Shown: in pieces, positions 17,214-25,641 of the stretch
Numbering within the stretch: position 1 is the first letter of the stretch
How the letters are laid out: each line of letters starts with the position of its first letter
NCBI GenBank assembly: GCA_013360195.1
Contig: JABWCQ010000016.1
Span: 1 to 64,000, forward strand
Reading direction: 5' to 3'
DNA: 64,000 bases
Source of the DNA: a bacterium
GTDB lineage: Bacteria > Electryoneota > RPQS01
Notes under the pieces: model-generated
Told to the model about the DNA's origin: nothing
What the model saw: the letters and a program-made list of their open reading frames with translations, nothing else
The model's database searches: none
Made by a program: the position numbers and the translations under genes

Positions 17214-17238
17214 AAGAGCCTGCGCATCGCAGGCTCTT
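17214..17238 (+). terminator. rho-independent terminator
   Basis: An 11-bp perfect stem AAGAGCCTGCG / CGCAGGCTCTT with a 3-base loop is followed by GCTTGTT. It lies between two converging operons (response regulator on plus, YeeE-rhodanese on minus) and could work for both. Confidence 0.85.
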
Positions 17239-17261
17239 GCTTGTTAATCGTGTTGTGATGC

Positions 17262-18455
17262 TCAGCAACCGCCGGTAATCTTCCTGGGTTTCTTGTCGGG
17301 TTCTTTTGGCCTGTCTCGTTGCGCTTCAATCATGGCATGAATTGCTGTGCCCGCTTCTTGCCGGAATTCCCGTACAACTGAGTTTACACTGTCCTGTCTC
17401 AATACCGCGCCTTCCCTGTTAAGAATCAGACTTCGGAAATGCGGTAGCCCCCCCTCAAGCACGGAAAGATTGCGATAACCGATTTCGTCAAGGACATGGT
17501 ACGCTATTACTGCATCTTGTTCGTTCTCTGCAACTAATATCTTGCGGACGTGCCGGCGGGCGAACAGGGTGTTCCATTCCTTGCTGAATAACTCGTGAAT
17601 CTGCAGATTGACAGATCCCGGCAATGAGAATTGATTATATGCCAACGAGTCGCTGACATCGACAATCTGCATACTCGGGTCTTTGTCAACGATTCGAAAC
17701 GCAAGCTCGTCTGAACTCATGTAACTGGTTTCGCAGGCCTCAAGGTGCTCCAATGAGGAAGCCATGGCAATTGTTCTCGACTTTCGATCCGGAAGCGATA
17801 TAAAAACTGCACCCGCGAATATTGTCACAACTGCAACGGTCAAGTGCTTTCTGAATCTGAAGTTGTTCGCGGGAGCTTGCCGATTCACTCGCTTCTCGAT
17901 CCGGCTGGTTACGGCAAAAGCAGACACCGCTACGACAATCAGCGCAAAGGCAAACCATCCCGCCGGAAGGCCAAGCGAATCGTACACTTTCACCGGACCG
18001 AGTGCTGAGGATTCGTGGAATCTCTCCCAGGCCGGAAACATCTCCGCAAAGAATAACACACCGATGAACAGTCCGCCGACAAAGAAGAGCGCGTCGATTT
18101 TCCCGATTGCCGCAGCGCAAATGCTTGTGCCTGGGCAGTAGCCGCCAAGGATAAACCCAACGCCCATAATGGCTCCGCCGACTATAGCAGGCCAAAGCCA
18201 CAGTGGATTTATGTATATGGCCTCCGTATCCAAGAGCCCGAAAAAATTGAGCAGCATTATCCCGCCCATAGCCGTGACGGCGGCGGAAAAGAATACTCTC
18301 AACACTGTGAAATCGTACCCGTAAAAGACTCCTGCGAGCTTTCGCGACGAGGAGAAACCGGCCTGCTCGAGCACAAAACCAAAGGCAATTCCGATAATCA
18401 GCGCGATAACAAAATTCAGTTCCGGAGAAATCGGATCAGGTACAAATGGTCCCAT
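17262..18455 (-). CDS. YeeE/YedE-family sulfur transporter with rhodanese-like C-terminal domain ending in GGC
   Basis: The 397-residue protein starts with a YeeE/YedE half of about five helices, with the family Cys motif GGYCPGTS near residue 110. Another helix follows near 210-225. Residues from about 240 form a rhodanese-like domain (MQIVDVSDSLAYNQFSLPGSVNL). The position of the catalytic Cys loop reads VAENEQDAV, so no persulfide can form there. The chain ends in ITGGC, a lone C-terminal Cys after two Gly, like the sulfur-carrier arm of SoxY (GGCGG). YeeE proteins are linked to thiosulfate or sulfur-species uptake. It is the last gene of the octaheme cytochrome operon, 18 bases after its YeeE partner. 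Confidence 0.85.
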   Translation of the reverse strand: MGPFVPDPISPELNFVIALIIGIAFGFVLEQAGFSSSRKLAGVFYGYDFTVLRVFFSAAVTAMGGIMLLNFFGLLDTEAIYINPLWLWPAIVGGAIMGVGFILGGYCPGTSICAAAIGKIDALFFVGGLFIGVLFFAEMFPAWERFHESSALGPVKVYDSLGLPAGWFAFALIVVAVSAFAVTSRIEKRVNRQAPANNFRFRKHLTVAVVTIFAGAVFISLPDRKSRTIAMASSLEHLEACETSYMSSDELAFRIVDKDPSMQIVDVSDSLAYNQFSLPGSVNLQIHELFSKEWNTLFARRHVRKILVAENEQDAVIAYHVLDEIGYRNLSVLEGGLPHFRSLILNREGAVLRQDSVNSVVREFRQEAGTAIHAMIEAQRDRPKEPDKKPRKITGGC

Positions 18456-18473
18456 TCTGCTTACTCCTGCTCC

Positions 18474-18995
18474 TTAGATCCAAAGTCTGCGAAAAAGGTA
18501 TGCGACTGCGTAGCCAGTTCCGAAAATCGCGAGCATTGTTATGAATCCAGCTGAGGACAGTACGGCCATACCACTAAGCGCCGCGCCGCTTGTGCAGCCG
18601 CGCGCAAACTGTGCGCCGATACCAAACAGTGCTCCGCCGGCAGCCGCAAATGCCCATCTAGTCTTGTTTGCAATGAATGGGCCGCCTTCGCTCTTAAATG
18701 AAAGGCGATCGGAGACCAGACCGGACAGAAACGCGCCTATGAGTACTCCCGCAAGTTCAAAAACCAGCCAGGATTTCATCGGGTTCTCCCGTTCTGCATT
18801 CATGTACGGCCCGTAATATGGCGATTCTGCGGCGTGATCCGGCGCCACTTTGCCAACAACCGCGATAACTGTGTCCTTTATCGCGCCGCTCGCGCCGAGT
18901 CCGCGACCGGTTACGAATATGCTCACAAGCAGTACTGCACCTAGTAGGAATCCGGCAAGATACGGATTCATATATTTCGTGGAAACCTGGTTCAT
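18474..18995 (-). CDS. YeeE/YedE-family membrane protein
   Basis: The 173-residue protein has about four membrane helices and the family motif FARGCTSGAALSG with a conserved Cys, typical of one half of the split YeeE/YedE (PmpA/PmpB-like) pairs. Together with the downstream gene it would form a complete sulfur-compound channel. The ATG overlaps the cytochrome b stop (ATGA at 18992-18995). Known relatives move thiosulfate or sulfur species through a relay of Cys residues; which species is moved here is not shown. Confidence 0.88.
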   Translation of the reverse strand: MNQVSTKYMNPYLAGFLLGAVLLVSIFVTGRGLGASGAIKDTVIAVVGKVAPDHAAESPYYGPYMNAERENPMKSWLVFELAGVLIGAFLSGLVSDRLSFKSEGGPFIANKTRWAFAAAGGALFGIGAQFARGCTSGAALSGMAVLSSAGFITMLAIFGTGYAVAYLFRRLWI

Positions 18996-19657
18996 CGCTG
19001 CACCATTTCAGGTTTATTTACTCCGTTTGATTTCTCCAGCACGCCACTTCCCTCTTCACTAAATTCTTCATATCCGGTTAACATTGCCTTAAGATTTGCG
19101 GTCGGTGACTTGCCCGTGGTTGTCAGGTAGATGTGCATCACAAAGAATGTCACGAGGATATAGGCTCCCAACGTGTGCATGGCTGCAACGACTGAGAGTC
19201 CGGAAATGTTCAAACTGATTACTTCGTACTTCTGCGGATACCGGTAGAACATGTAGATAAGGCCGGAGGTCACCATGATAGGTATCACTAATACTTTTAA
19301 TCCGGCGTACACCAACTTCTGCAACGGATTCAGTTTACTTATCACCGTCCGCTTTGCCGGATGAGGTGCTCCGCGGAATATACCGAAGATGTAAAAATCA
19401 AGCTGCGCGCGGATATTCGCCGTTGTCGGTATGTACTGCTTCCATGCGTCTGTCGTTAGATGCCAGAAGATAGCAAAGCATATAAGTGCAAGAAAAGCTA
19501 TTGCGGCCGTGTTGTGAATCTCTACAGCTTGCCGAAAACCAAAAAAGTGAAGTGATCCGTGTATTTCGAATCCTGTCACTCCCAATAGAACGATCAGAGC
19601 GGCCTGCATCCAGTGCCAGAAGCGCTCAAAAGCCGGATAAACATACTCTCGCTTCAT
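18992..19657 (-). CDS. membrane cytochrome b (quinol-oxidising subunit type)
   Basis: The 221-residue protein has four membrane helices and paired heme-ligand candidates: RFWHWMQAAL near the start, VEIHNTAA and AIFWHL in helix 2, and AAMHTLGAY with FVMHIYLTTTG in helix 4. This is the cytochrome b561 / formate-dehydrogenase-gamma / thiosulfate-reductase type that passes electrons between the quinone pool and a periplasmic redox partner. The start at 19657 is chosen because the ATG overlaps the stop of the octaheme cytochrome gene (ATGA) and follows directly with MKREYVYPAFERFWHW. The partner is almost certainly that cytochrome. Confidence 0.9.
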   Translation of the reverse strand: MKREYVYPAFERFWHWMQAALIVLLGVTGFEIHGSLHFFGFRQAVEIHNTAAIAFLALICFAIFWHLTTDAWKQYIPTTANIRAQLDFYIFGIFRGAPHPAKRTVISKLNPLQKLVYAGLKVLVIPIMVTSGLIYMFYRYPQKYEVISLNISGLSVVAAMHTLGAYILVTFFVMHIYLTTTGKSPTANLKAMLTGYEEFSEEGSGVLEKSNGVNKPEMVQR

Positions 19658-21222
19658 TTTATCGCCTGCCTCCGCTTTCTGGGTGATGCAAGTCTCGCAA
19701 CTCCATGAAGTCCTGCGCCAATCAACGTGAGGACAAGCAGGCTGACTCCCGTCCGTTCCACCCATATGTTTCTGTCACGACCGGGCAAATAGAAGTCGGT
19801 CAGGCTTGCCACCCTGCTTTCGCTGCGAGTGTGACATTCAACGCAGGAGAGCGCTTCCTTCGCCGGCGCCACCATGTGGTTGATCGGCCAGTACATCTCC
19901 GTGCCTGCGAATCCGTAATTACCGCTGTAAGGTAATCCAACCTCCTTCATGCCCGCTGCTGATGCTAATTGCCAGTCAAACTGGCGCCAGTATGCGCTGT
20001 CACCCGGCTGCCGTGACACTGTTTTCGGCTGAATCAGGTACTTGTACTGCGTGTCGTAAATCTGCCGCGAACGGTGAATCTTCACCGGTATTATTTTAGA
20101 ATCCGGATCGCTGTAGGATCCGTGCAGTTCATTCACTCTCAAGGTTTCTGTAGGATCAAATGTGTCACCAATCAGATAGTGCGAGGCTGTTCCGTTAAAC
20201 CAAACGTACTCGGGCTTGACATTCTTGCCCCAGATAAAAGATCCCTTCGTGGTCTGATATGTCTCGACACCTAACGTATCATTCTTTATGGAGTACGGCT
20301 GACCGTTCTGAAGTGTCCCCGCTGTCGACCAGTCCCACTGAAGTTTTGTCGGATGTTCCTTGGCATAGATCGGAATATGGCAGGTCTGACAGGCAACTTT
20401 CAGTGTGTGCTTATTCAAGACCCCGTCTGCATGCGGCAGCTCGCCGTGACAACTTTCGCACGAGACGCGGTCGCGATTCATCGAGGAAACGGAGTAGAGC
20501 TTCCCCAGCATCTGATGCTGCTCCGCCGTATGGCACGCTGTGCACTCCATATTGACTCCGTCGACCGCCATATGAATGTCCAAGTCTCGCGATGGCTCAA
20601 GCAAGGCGACTTCCAGGTCGCCGTGCTTGACGTTGTTTCCGCCGCCGCCAAAGAAGTGACAGGTTCCGCAATTTGCCCGCGTGGGTTTTCCAACGGTCTT
20701 CGCTACTTCCGTAAGGTCAACAGAAGGGTCCGGCATGCCCGCGCCGGCCTTCATGTATAAATTGCTTCTGTCATGACAGGCCAGGCAATCGACATTGTAG
20801 GGATTCTTGAAATCAAAGGATTCGTCACCATAGCCATAGCCGATGTGACAGCGATTACAAGCCTGCTCGTTGCCTGATATGCCAATGCAATAGTTATTCA
20901 AGATGTTCTTCTTGCCGACTTTGCGAATTCCTCTTCCTTCAATATATTCGATTCGGTCCCAATTCCAATGAGAGGATTGCATGACCTCGTGATGCCGTTC
21001 TGTGTGACAGGATACACACGTTTTCGTCACGTCCTGCGGCTTGCTGAAGGGACCGTTCAAGACTTCAAACTTGCCATGATCCACCGAAGGCTTGCGGACC
21101 GTTCCATAGCGCAAGCGAAGTTGCTCAAGAGGCGTCCGTTCTGAACTGCGTTCCGGCAGGATGTTCAGGAAGAGCAAGGCCAGAAAGCTCAGTATCCCCA
21201 GCACTACTAGTATTCGTCTCAT
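19654..21222 (-). CDS. octaheme c-type cytochrome of the tetrathionate reductase family
   Basis: The 522-residue protein has an N-terminal hydrophobic segment (LVVLGILSFLALLFLNI) and eight CxxCH motifs (CVSCH, CNRCH, CLACH, CGTCH, CTACH, CESCH, CQTCH, CVECH). A C-terminal helix (VSLLVLTLIGAGLHG) would hold it in the inner membrane, facing the periplasm. Size, heme number and the segment between hemes 1 and 2 match the octaheme tetrathionate reductase family known from Shewanella, whose members reduce tetrathionate and also nitrite or hydroxylamine in vitro. The physiological substrate is not certain. The ATG at 21222 is preferred to a GTG at 21267 because it starts right at the signal anchor. 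It is the first gene of the operon with cytochrome b and two YeeE proteins, which supports sulfur-oxyanion reduction. Confidence 0.92.
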   Translation of the reverse strand: MRRILVVLGILSFLALLFLNILPERSSERTPLEQLRLRYGTVRKPSVDHGKFEVLNGPFSKPQDVTKTCVSCHTERHHEVMQSSHWNWDRIEYIEGRGIRKVGKKNILNNYCIGISGNEQACNRCHIGYGYGDESFDFKNPYNVDCLACHDRSNLYMKAGAGMPDPSVDLTEVAKTVGKPTRANCGTCHFFGGGGNNVKHGDLEVALLEPSRDLDIHMAVDGVNMECTACHTAEQHQMLGKLYSVSSMNRDRVSCESCHGELPHADGVLNKHTLKVACQTCHIPIYAKEHPTKLQWDWSTAGTLQNGQPYSIKNDTLGVETYQTTKGSFIWGKNVKPEYVWFNGTASHYLIGDTFDPTETLRVNELHGSYSDPDSKIIPVKIHRSRQIYDTQYKYLIQPKTVSRQPGDSAYWRQFDWQLASAAGMKEVGLPYSGNYGFAGTEMYWPINHMVAPAKEALSCVECHTRSESRVASLTDFYLPGRDRNIWVERTGVSLLVLTLIGAGLHGVARLASPRKRRQAIK

Positions 21223-21688
21223 ACGACAATCATCAGCTTGGTTTGCCGGATGCGAGAGCTTGCCCACGCTGTTCGGTGTATTTCGGACAAGGTGGACGTA
21301 ATCGGCGTACTCTTGCCTTTACCGAACCAAAAGTTGAGAAGTTCCATCAGATTCAACTTGACTCAATTTGTAAACTATACAATTAATTGCTTGAATATAT
21401 GAATCAGACTCGCTCTTGTCAATCTGCTTTGACCTGTTCTTTGAGTAGTGTGACATGTCGACATTTCCTGTGCCGGACTCTTGCGTCTTTGCCGCCAAAA
21501 TCCTCTCAGCCTCCTGCGCAAATGTATCCACGGGACACGGATTTCGCTCCACATTGCATAGGATCTCCTAAAAAGTGAATAAAATCAACAGAGGGTATCC
21601 GCGGCGGATACCCTCTGTTTTCAGCACTCGAAAAGGCAGAAAACCTAGGCCTGCTCTCTTTGATTTCCCTGTGCGGATTCCATATCCA
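21223..21688. other. intergenic region between sulfur operon and ABC-exporter operon
   Basis: This stretch holds the upstream region of the octaheme cytochrome gene and the terminator at 21589 for the exporter operon. An inverted repeat AAGTTGA / TCAACTT (21331-21337 and 21353-21359) could be a regulator site. Short open frames on both strands have no recognisable content. No -35/-10 pair stands out. Confidence 0.4.
21589..21617 (-). terminator. rho-independent terminator of the ABC-exporter operon
   Basis: A perfect 12-bp stem CAGAGGGTATCC / GGATACCCTCTG with loop GCGGC is flanked by TTTT on the plus side and by TTGATTTT when read on the minus strand. It lies 72 bases after the last exporter gene. 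Confidence 0.8.
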
Positions 21689-22837
21689 TTAGCTTAAACG
21701 CTTCCGGAACCGCAAAACGGCAAAAGTGAACAGTCCGGCACCCATGACAATGAGCGGCCACAAATTCGGCCATACATCCGTAAACGTCGAACCACGCAGA
21801 AAAATTCCGCGGATAATGGCCATCAAGTATCGCATCGGATTGATAACCGAAAGTGTCCGAACGAACTCCGGCATGTTGTCCACCGGATAAAAGAAACCGC
21901 TCGTCATGATGAAGAATATCATGAAGAACCACGTGGTGAAGAGTGCCTGCTGCTGAGTATTCGATATGGTTGAGACCAGCAACCCTCCGCCCATCGTTGT
22001 CAGTAGATAAACTCCCGAGCAGAAATACAACAGGAAGGCGGACCCTAATAGCGGGACATTGAAGACAAGCACGGCGATCAAAGTGCCTACTGTGAACACA
22101 AAAGCGGAAAGTATCGCATAGGGAATTGTCATTCCCGCGATAATCTGCCTGCTGGTCAGCGGTGTAACCATCATCTGCTCAAGCGTGCCGAGTTCCTTCT
22201 CCCGCACAATAGCAGTGCCCGTGATCATTACTGAAACAAGAGTAATCAGCATCACCAGAATTGCCGGAACCATATAATAGCGGCTTTCGAGCGTCGGGTT
22301 GTAGAAGTACCGAACAACCGGCTTGATTTGGTGCAGCTTCTGCTCAATTTCAGGATGCTCTGATCGCAGCAGCTCCAACCGGCCCTGCATTTCCTTCTGA
22401 ATCACACCCTGAAGATAGCCCAATGCCCTGCCTGCACTGCTCGAATTCTGTCCGTCGACCGTCAGTGAAACCTCCGCCGTCTCGCCGTTCGACAGAGCCT
22501 CTGAGTATCCTCGCGGAATCCACACCGCTGCATCAAATTCTCCCGCGTACAAGAGCTCTCCAAGCTCTTTCGAACTTGAGGGAACCTGCCCACTGACAAA
22601 GATATTGTTCTGAAAGAACGCTTCGGAAAGCCGCCTGCTGTCAGATGTGCGATCGTCGTCGTAAACTCCAAGACGGATATTGCGCAGATCCGTCGTTGCA
22701 GCATTACTCAATATCAGAAGCTGAATAACCGGGATCAGAAATATGATCCGGAGCATCTGCGGATCGCGAAACACTTGCCGGAAATTCTTCTGGATCAGGT
22801 AGAATAGCGGTCGCTGTTGTTCAAGGAAGCGTCTCAT
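21689..22837 (-). CDS. ABC-2 type permease (YbhR-like)
   Basis: The 382-residue inner-membrane protein has the ABC-2 layout: one helix at about 28-46, a large periplasmic domain to about 180, then five helices including the conserved MITGTAIVREKELGTLEQMMVTPL cytoplasmic loop split around the ATPase-contact Glu. It resembles the YbhR/YhhJ branch of drug or lipid exporters. The start overlaps the stop of the other permease (ATGA at 22834-22837), so the two should be made in equal amounts and form a heterodimer. Confidence 0.9.
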   Translation of the reverse strand: MRRFLEQQRPLFYLIQKNFRQVFRDPQMLRIIFLIPVIQLLILSNAATTDLRNIRLGVYDDDRTSDSRRLSEAFFQNNIFVSGQVPSSSKELGELLYAGEFDAAVWIPRGYSEALSNGETAEVSLTVDGQNSSSAGRALGYLQGVIQKEMQGRLELLRSEHPEIEQKLHQIKPVVRYFYNPTLESRYYMVPAILVMLITLVSVMITGTAIVREKELGTLEQMMVTPLTSRQIIAGMTIPYAILSAFVFTVGTLIAVLVFNVPLLGSAFLLYFCSGVYLLTTMGGGLLVSTISNTQQQALFTTWFFMIFFIMTSGFFYPVDNMPEFVRTLSVINPMRYLMAIIRGIFLRGSTFTDVWPNLWPLIVMGAGLFTFAVLRFRKRLS

Positions 22838-23943
22838 TTGTCAAGCCTCATGTGAAAACGCTTTGCGGTAATCACGAGAATGAACACGGCCATGGCAATC
22901 ATTACGCCACCTTCGAACGGAAACGACGACTGCCCTTTCATCATCACACCGCGGATAATGCGTTGATAATAGTATGCCGGAAAAATGTGAGCGACGCCTT
23001 GAAGAATCTTTGGCATTGAACTGACCGGAAATACGAACCCGGAGAGCAGCATGGTCGGAATCACCGTCACGAGCTGCGCCAGCATCATCGCCACCTGCTG
23101 CGTTTTGGCTATCGTCGAAATCAACAATCCGAAGCTGACGGCAATCGACAGATAGACAAAGCTATATCCTGCCAATACGCTCCATGACCCGTTCATCGGC
23201 ACTCCAAAAACGTGACGCCCGACTGCCAGAATCAGGGCCGCGTCGAGTACTCCGATTAACATGTACGGCAGCACTTTCCCAACTACCACCTGCGCAGCAC
23301 TGACCGGCGTGGTCAGCACCTGCTCAAGGGTTCCCGTTTCCTTCTCACGAACAATCGCGACGCTGGTCAGCAGTGAGCATATCATCATTAAGACAATCGC
23401 GACAAGCCCGGGTACGATGAATCGTGCGCTGATCAGTTCAGGATTGAACCAGACTCTGGACTTTATCTCAATTGGCTGTGAACGCTCTCCGATGACCGCG
23501 CGCATCTGATCGCGATTGAGCTGCGCAGACACCGCTTCAAGGTAACTGCCCACCGTTGCCGCGGTTGTTCCGTCCGCCCCATCAACAAGAATCTGAATTG
23601 GACTAGCAGGAGCTTCAACCAACCTGCGGCCATATCCTTCCGGAAACACCAAGGCCGCGTAGAATTGTCCTTTGCGAAACCCTTGTTCAATGTCTTCCCG
23701 GCTGTTCAGATACTCCGAAGCAACGATGAACTTCCCGGACGTCATCCGGCTGACAAAATCCGCGCTCTCACGACTTCGGTCATAGTCGAGGATGCCAACA
23801 CGAAGGTTCCTCAAATCCATGTCAATCGCATAACCGTACAGAAGCACCATCATGAGCGGCATGAGAATGGCAAAGGCCAGACTTCGCGGATCGCGAAGGA
23901 TATGCACAAACTCCTTACGAGCTATCGCAAGCATGCGCTTCAT
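22834..23943 (-). CDS. ABC-2 type permease (YbhS-like)
   Basis: The 369-residue protein has the same topology as its neighbour: FVHILRDPRSLAFAILMPLMM at the start, a periplasmic domain, and the loop TSVAIVREKETGTLEQVL near residue 200, followed by five helices. It belongs to the YbhS-type permeases that pair with YbhR. Its ATG overlaps the stop of the second ATPase gene (23940-23943). Substrate candidates for relatives are drugs or envelope lipids; none can be chosen here. Confidence 0.9.
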   Translation of the reverse strand: MKRMLAIARKEFVHILRDPRSLAFAILMPLMMVLLYGYAIDMDLRNLRVGILDYDRSRESADFVSRMTSGKFIVASEYLNSREDIEQGFRKGQFYAALVFPEGYGRRLVEAPASPIQILVDGADGTTAATVGSYLEAVSAQLNRDQMRAVIGERSQPIEIKSRVWFNPELISARFIVPGLVAIVLMMICSLLTSVAIVREKETGTLEQVLTTPVSAAQVVVGKVLPYMLIGVLDAALILAVGRHVFGVPMNGSWSVLAGYSFVYLSIAVSFGLLISTIAKTQQVAMMLAQLVTVIPTMLLSGFVFPVSSMPKILQGVAHIFPAYYYQRIIRGVMMKGQSSFPFEGGVMIAMAVFILVITAKRFHMRLDK

Positions 23944-24698
23944 CTTTGAACCGCCCGAATGAAGGTTTCCTGCATGGTGCGCGTATGAAAGCGATCCTTT
24001 AGCTCACTCGGAGTTCCGAGCGCAATAAGTTTCCCCGCATCCATGATCGAGATATGATTGCAATACTCCGCCTCGTCCATGAAGTGGGTTGTTACAAAGA
24101 TGGTCATGCCTTCTGCCGAGTAGTCATATATGAGATTCCAGAAAGAACGTCGTGCCACTGGATCCACTCCGCCGGTCGGTTCATCGAGGAACAGCACGTC
24201 AGGGCGATGAATGACGCTGCAGCCGAGAGCAAGACGCTGTTTGAATCCAAGCGGCAGCCTTGACGGAAGATCATTCGCGTTTGAAGTCAAACCAAGCCGC
24301 TCAAACAAACTCTCACGGCGTTCGCGGCTGTCCTGCGCAGTGAGACCGTACACTCCGCCGTAGAATTCCATGTTCTCAGCCAGTGTCAAATCTTCGTACA
24401 AGCTGAACTTCTGACTCATGTATCCAATCCGCCGCTTGATTGCCTCCGGCTGCCGGTTCACCGATAATCCCGCCACCCACGCCGTGCCAGCGGTCGGCGC
24501 CAGGAGTCCGCATAGCATCCGGATTGCCGTCGTCTTCCCCGCTCCATTCGCTCCAAGAAAACCGAAGATGTCTCCTCTTCGTACGGTGAGTTCAAGTGAG
24601 TCAACGGCAGTAAACTTGCCAAATTTCCGGGTTAAACCCTGTGCTTGCACCGCAATCTCCGGCGGCGGTGCCTGATCAACCGTTGACTCTCTGCTCAC
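23940..24698 (-). CDS. ABC transporter ATP-binding protein
   Basis: The 252-residue protein is a single ABC ATPase: Walker A GANGAGKTTA near residue 50, signature region LPLGFKQRLALG (an LSGG variant), Walker B VLFLDEPTGG and the switch His in FVTTHFMDEAE. Such domains drive ABC-2 exporters. In E. coli YbhF two ATPase domains are fused; here the pair is two genes, this one overlapping the previous ATPase gene by 23 bases. Together they should form a heterodimeric motor for the two permeases. Confidence 0.92.
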   Translation of the reverse strand: MSRESTVDQAPPPEIAVQAQGLTRKFGKFTAVDSLELTVRRGDIFGFLGANGAGKTTAIRMLCGLLAPTAGTAWVAGLSVNRQPEAIKRRIGYMSQKFSLYEDLTLAENMEFYGGVYGLTAQDSRERRESLFERLGLTSNANDLPSRLPLGFKQRLALGCSVIHRPDVLFLDEPTGGVDPVARRSFWNLIYDYSAEGMTIFVTTHFMDEAEYCNHISIMDAGKLIALGTPSELKDRFHTRTMQETFIRAVQR

Positions 24699-25608
24699 GG
24701 CTTTCCTCTATTGAAACGAGATGAATCATTGTCTCTTCAACGGTCGGTGTTAGGTCGTTAACCCTGACTGACTCCCGGGCGAGAATATCACGTGCCTTGA
24801 CCGCATCGCCTTCCGACTTCAGAACCACGTGCAGTCTGTCGCCGACTCGATCCACTTCTGCATCCAACATGTTGCGCAGTCGCTCTTCTGCCTCATTTTC
24901 ATCCATTCCGATAATCTCGAGTATCTTGTGAGGATATAAGCGCGGCAGCTCATTCGGCGTACCGGAAAATAGCACGCGCCCGTGATGCATGACGATAATG
25001 CGGTCGCAGAGTTCCGCCTCGTCCATGTACGGAGTGCTGACTAGAAGCGCTTTACCTTCACTGGCAAGTTCACGCAGAATTGCCCAAAACTCCTGGCGAC
25101 TGACGGGATCCACACCGGTTGTCGGCTCATCGAGGACAAGCAGCTCAGGTGTATGAATCAGTGTGCAGGACAATGCAAGCTTCTGTTTCATTCCGCCAGA
25201 CAGCTTGCCGGCGCGACGCTCGCGAAATGGCTCAAGCCGGCTGAATGCCATGAGCCGTTTCTCACGCTCAGAATATTCACTCCGGGCCACTCCGTAAAGT
25301 TCGGCAAAGAAGCGAAGGTTTTCGACGACCGAGAGATCAGGATACAAACTGAATCTTTGCGGCATGTAACCTATGTGTTCCTTGACAGAATTCGCCTGAG
25401 TGATCGGGTCAAAGCCCAGCACACGCACATCGCCTGAGTCTTGCTCCACCAGCGCACACGAAATTCGCATCGCAGTGGTCTTTCCCGCTCCGTCGGCTCC
25501 GATCAAGCCTACAATCTCTCCGCTCTTCACATCAAGAGTCAAACCGTCAACGGCTGTTACTTGACCGTAGGACTTCCTCAGTTCTCTTATTTCAAGCGCG
25601 TTCGTCAT
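24676..25608 (-). CDS. ABC transporter ATP-binding protein
   Basis: The 310-residue ATPase has Walker A GADGAGKTTA, signature LSGGMKQKLALS, Walker B LLVLDEPTTGVDP and a C-terminal extension of about 80 residues (KILEIIGMDENEAEERLRNML), as in the first half of YbhF-like proteins. The switch His is replaced: the expected TTH reads STPYMDEAE. The second ATPase of the operon keeps its His, so the dimer may have one weakened site. It lies 33 bases after the HlyD-like gene. Confidence 0.92.
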   Translation of the reverse strand: MTNALEIRELRKSYGQVTAVDGLTLDVKSGEIVGLIGADGAGKTTAMRISCALVEQDSGDVRVLGFDPITQANSVKEHIGYMPQRFSLYPDLSVVENLRFFAELYGVARSEYSEREKRLMAFSRLEPFRERRAGKLSGGMKQKLALSCTLIHTPELLVLDEPTTGVDPVSRQEFWAILRELASEGKALLVSTPYMDEAELCDRIIVMHHGRVLFSGTPNELPRLYPHKILEIIGMDENEAEERLRNMLDAEVDRVGDRLHVVLKSEGDAVKARDILARESVRVNDLTPTVEETMIHLVSIEESREQRVNG

Positions 25609-25641
25609 GAATCTGACTTCTTTGTGAATTGCGACTTGCTT

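Noticed and set aside
17640-17740. Active rhodanese (thiosulfate sulfurtransferase) function
   Set aside because: The domain is rhodanese-like, but its catalytic Cys loop is replaced, so a sulfurtransferase call would overstate it.
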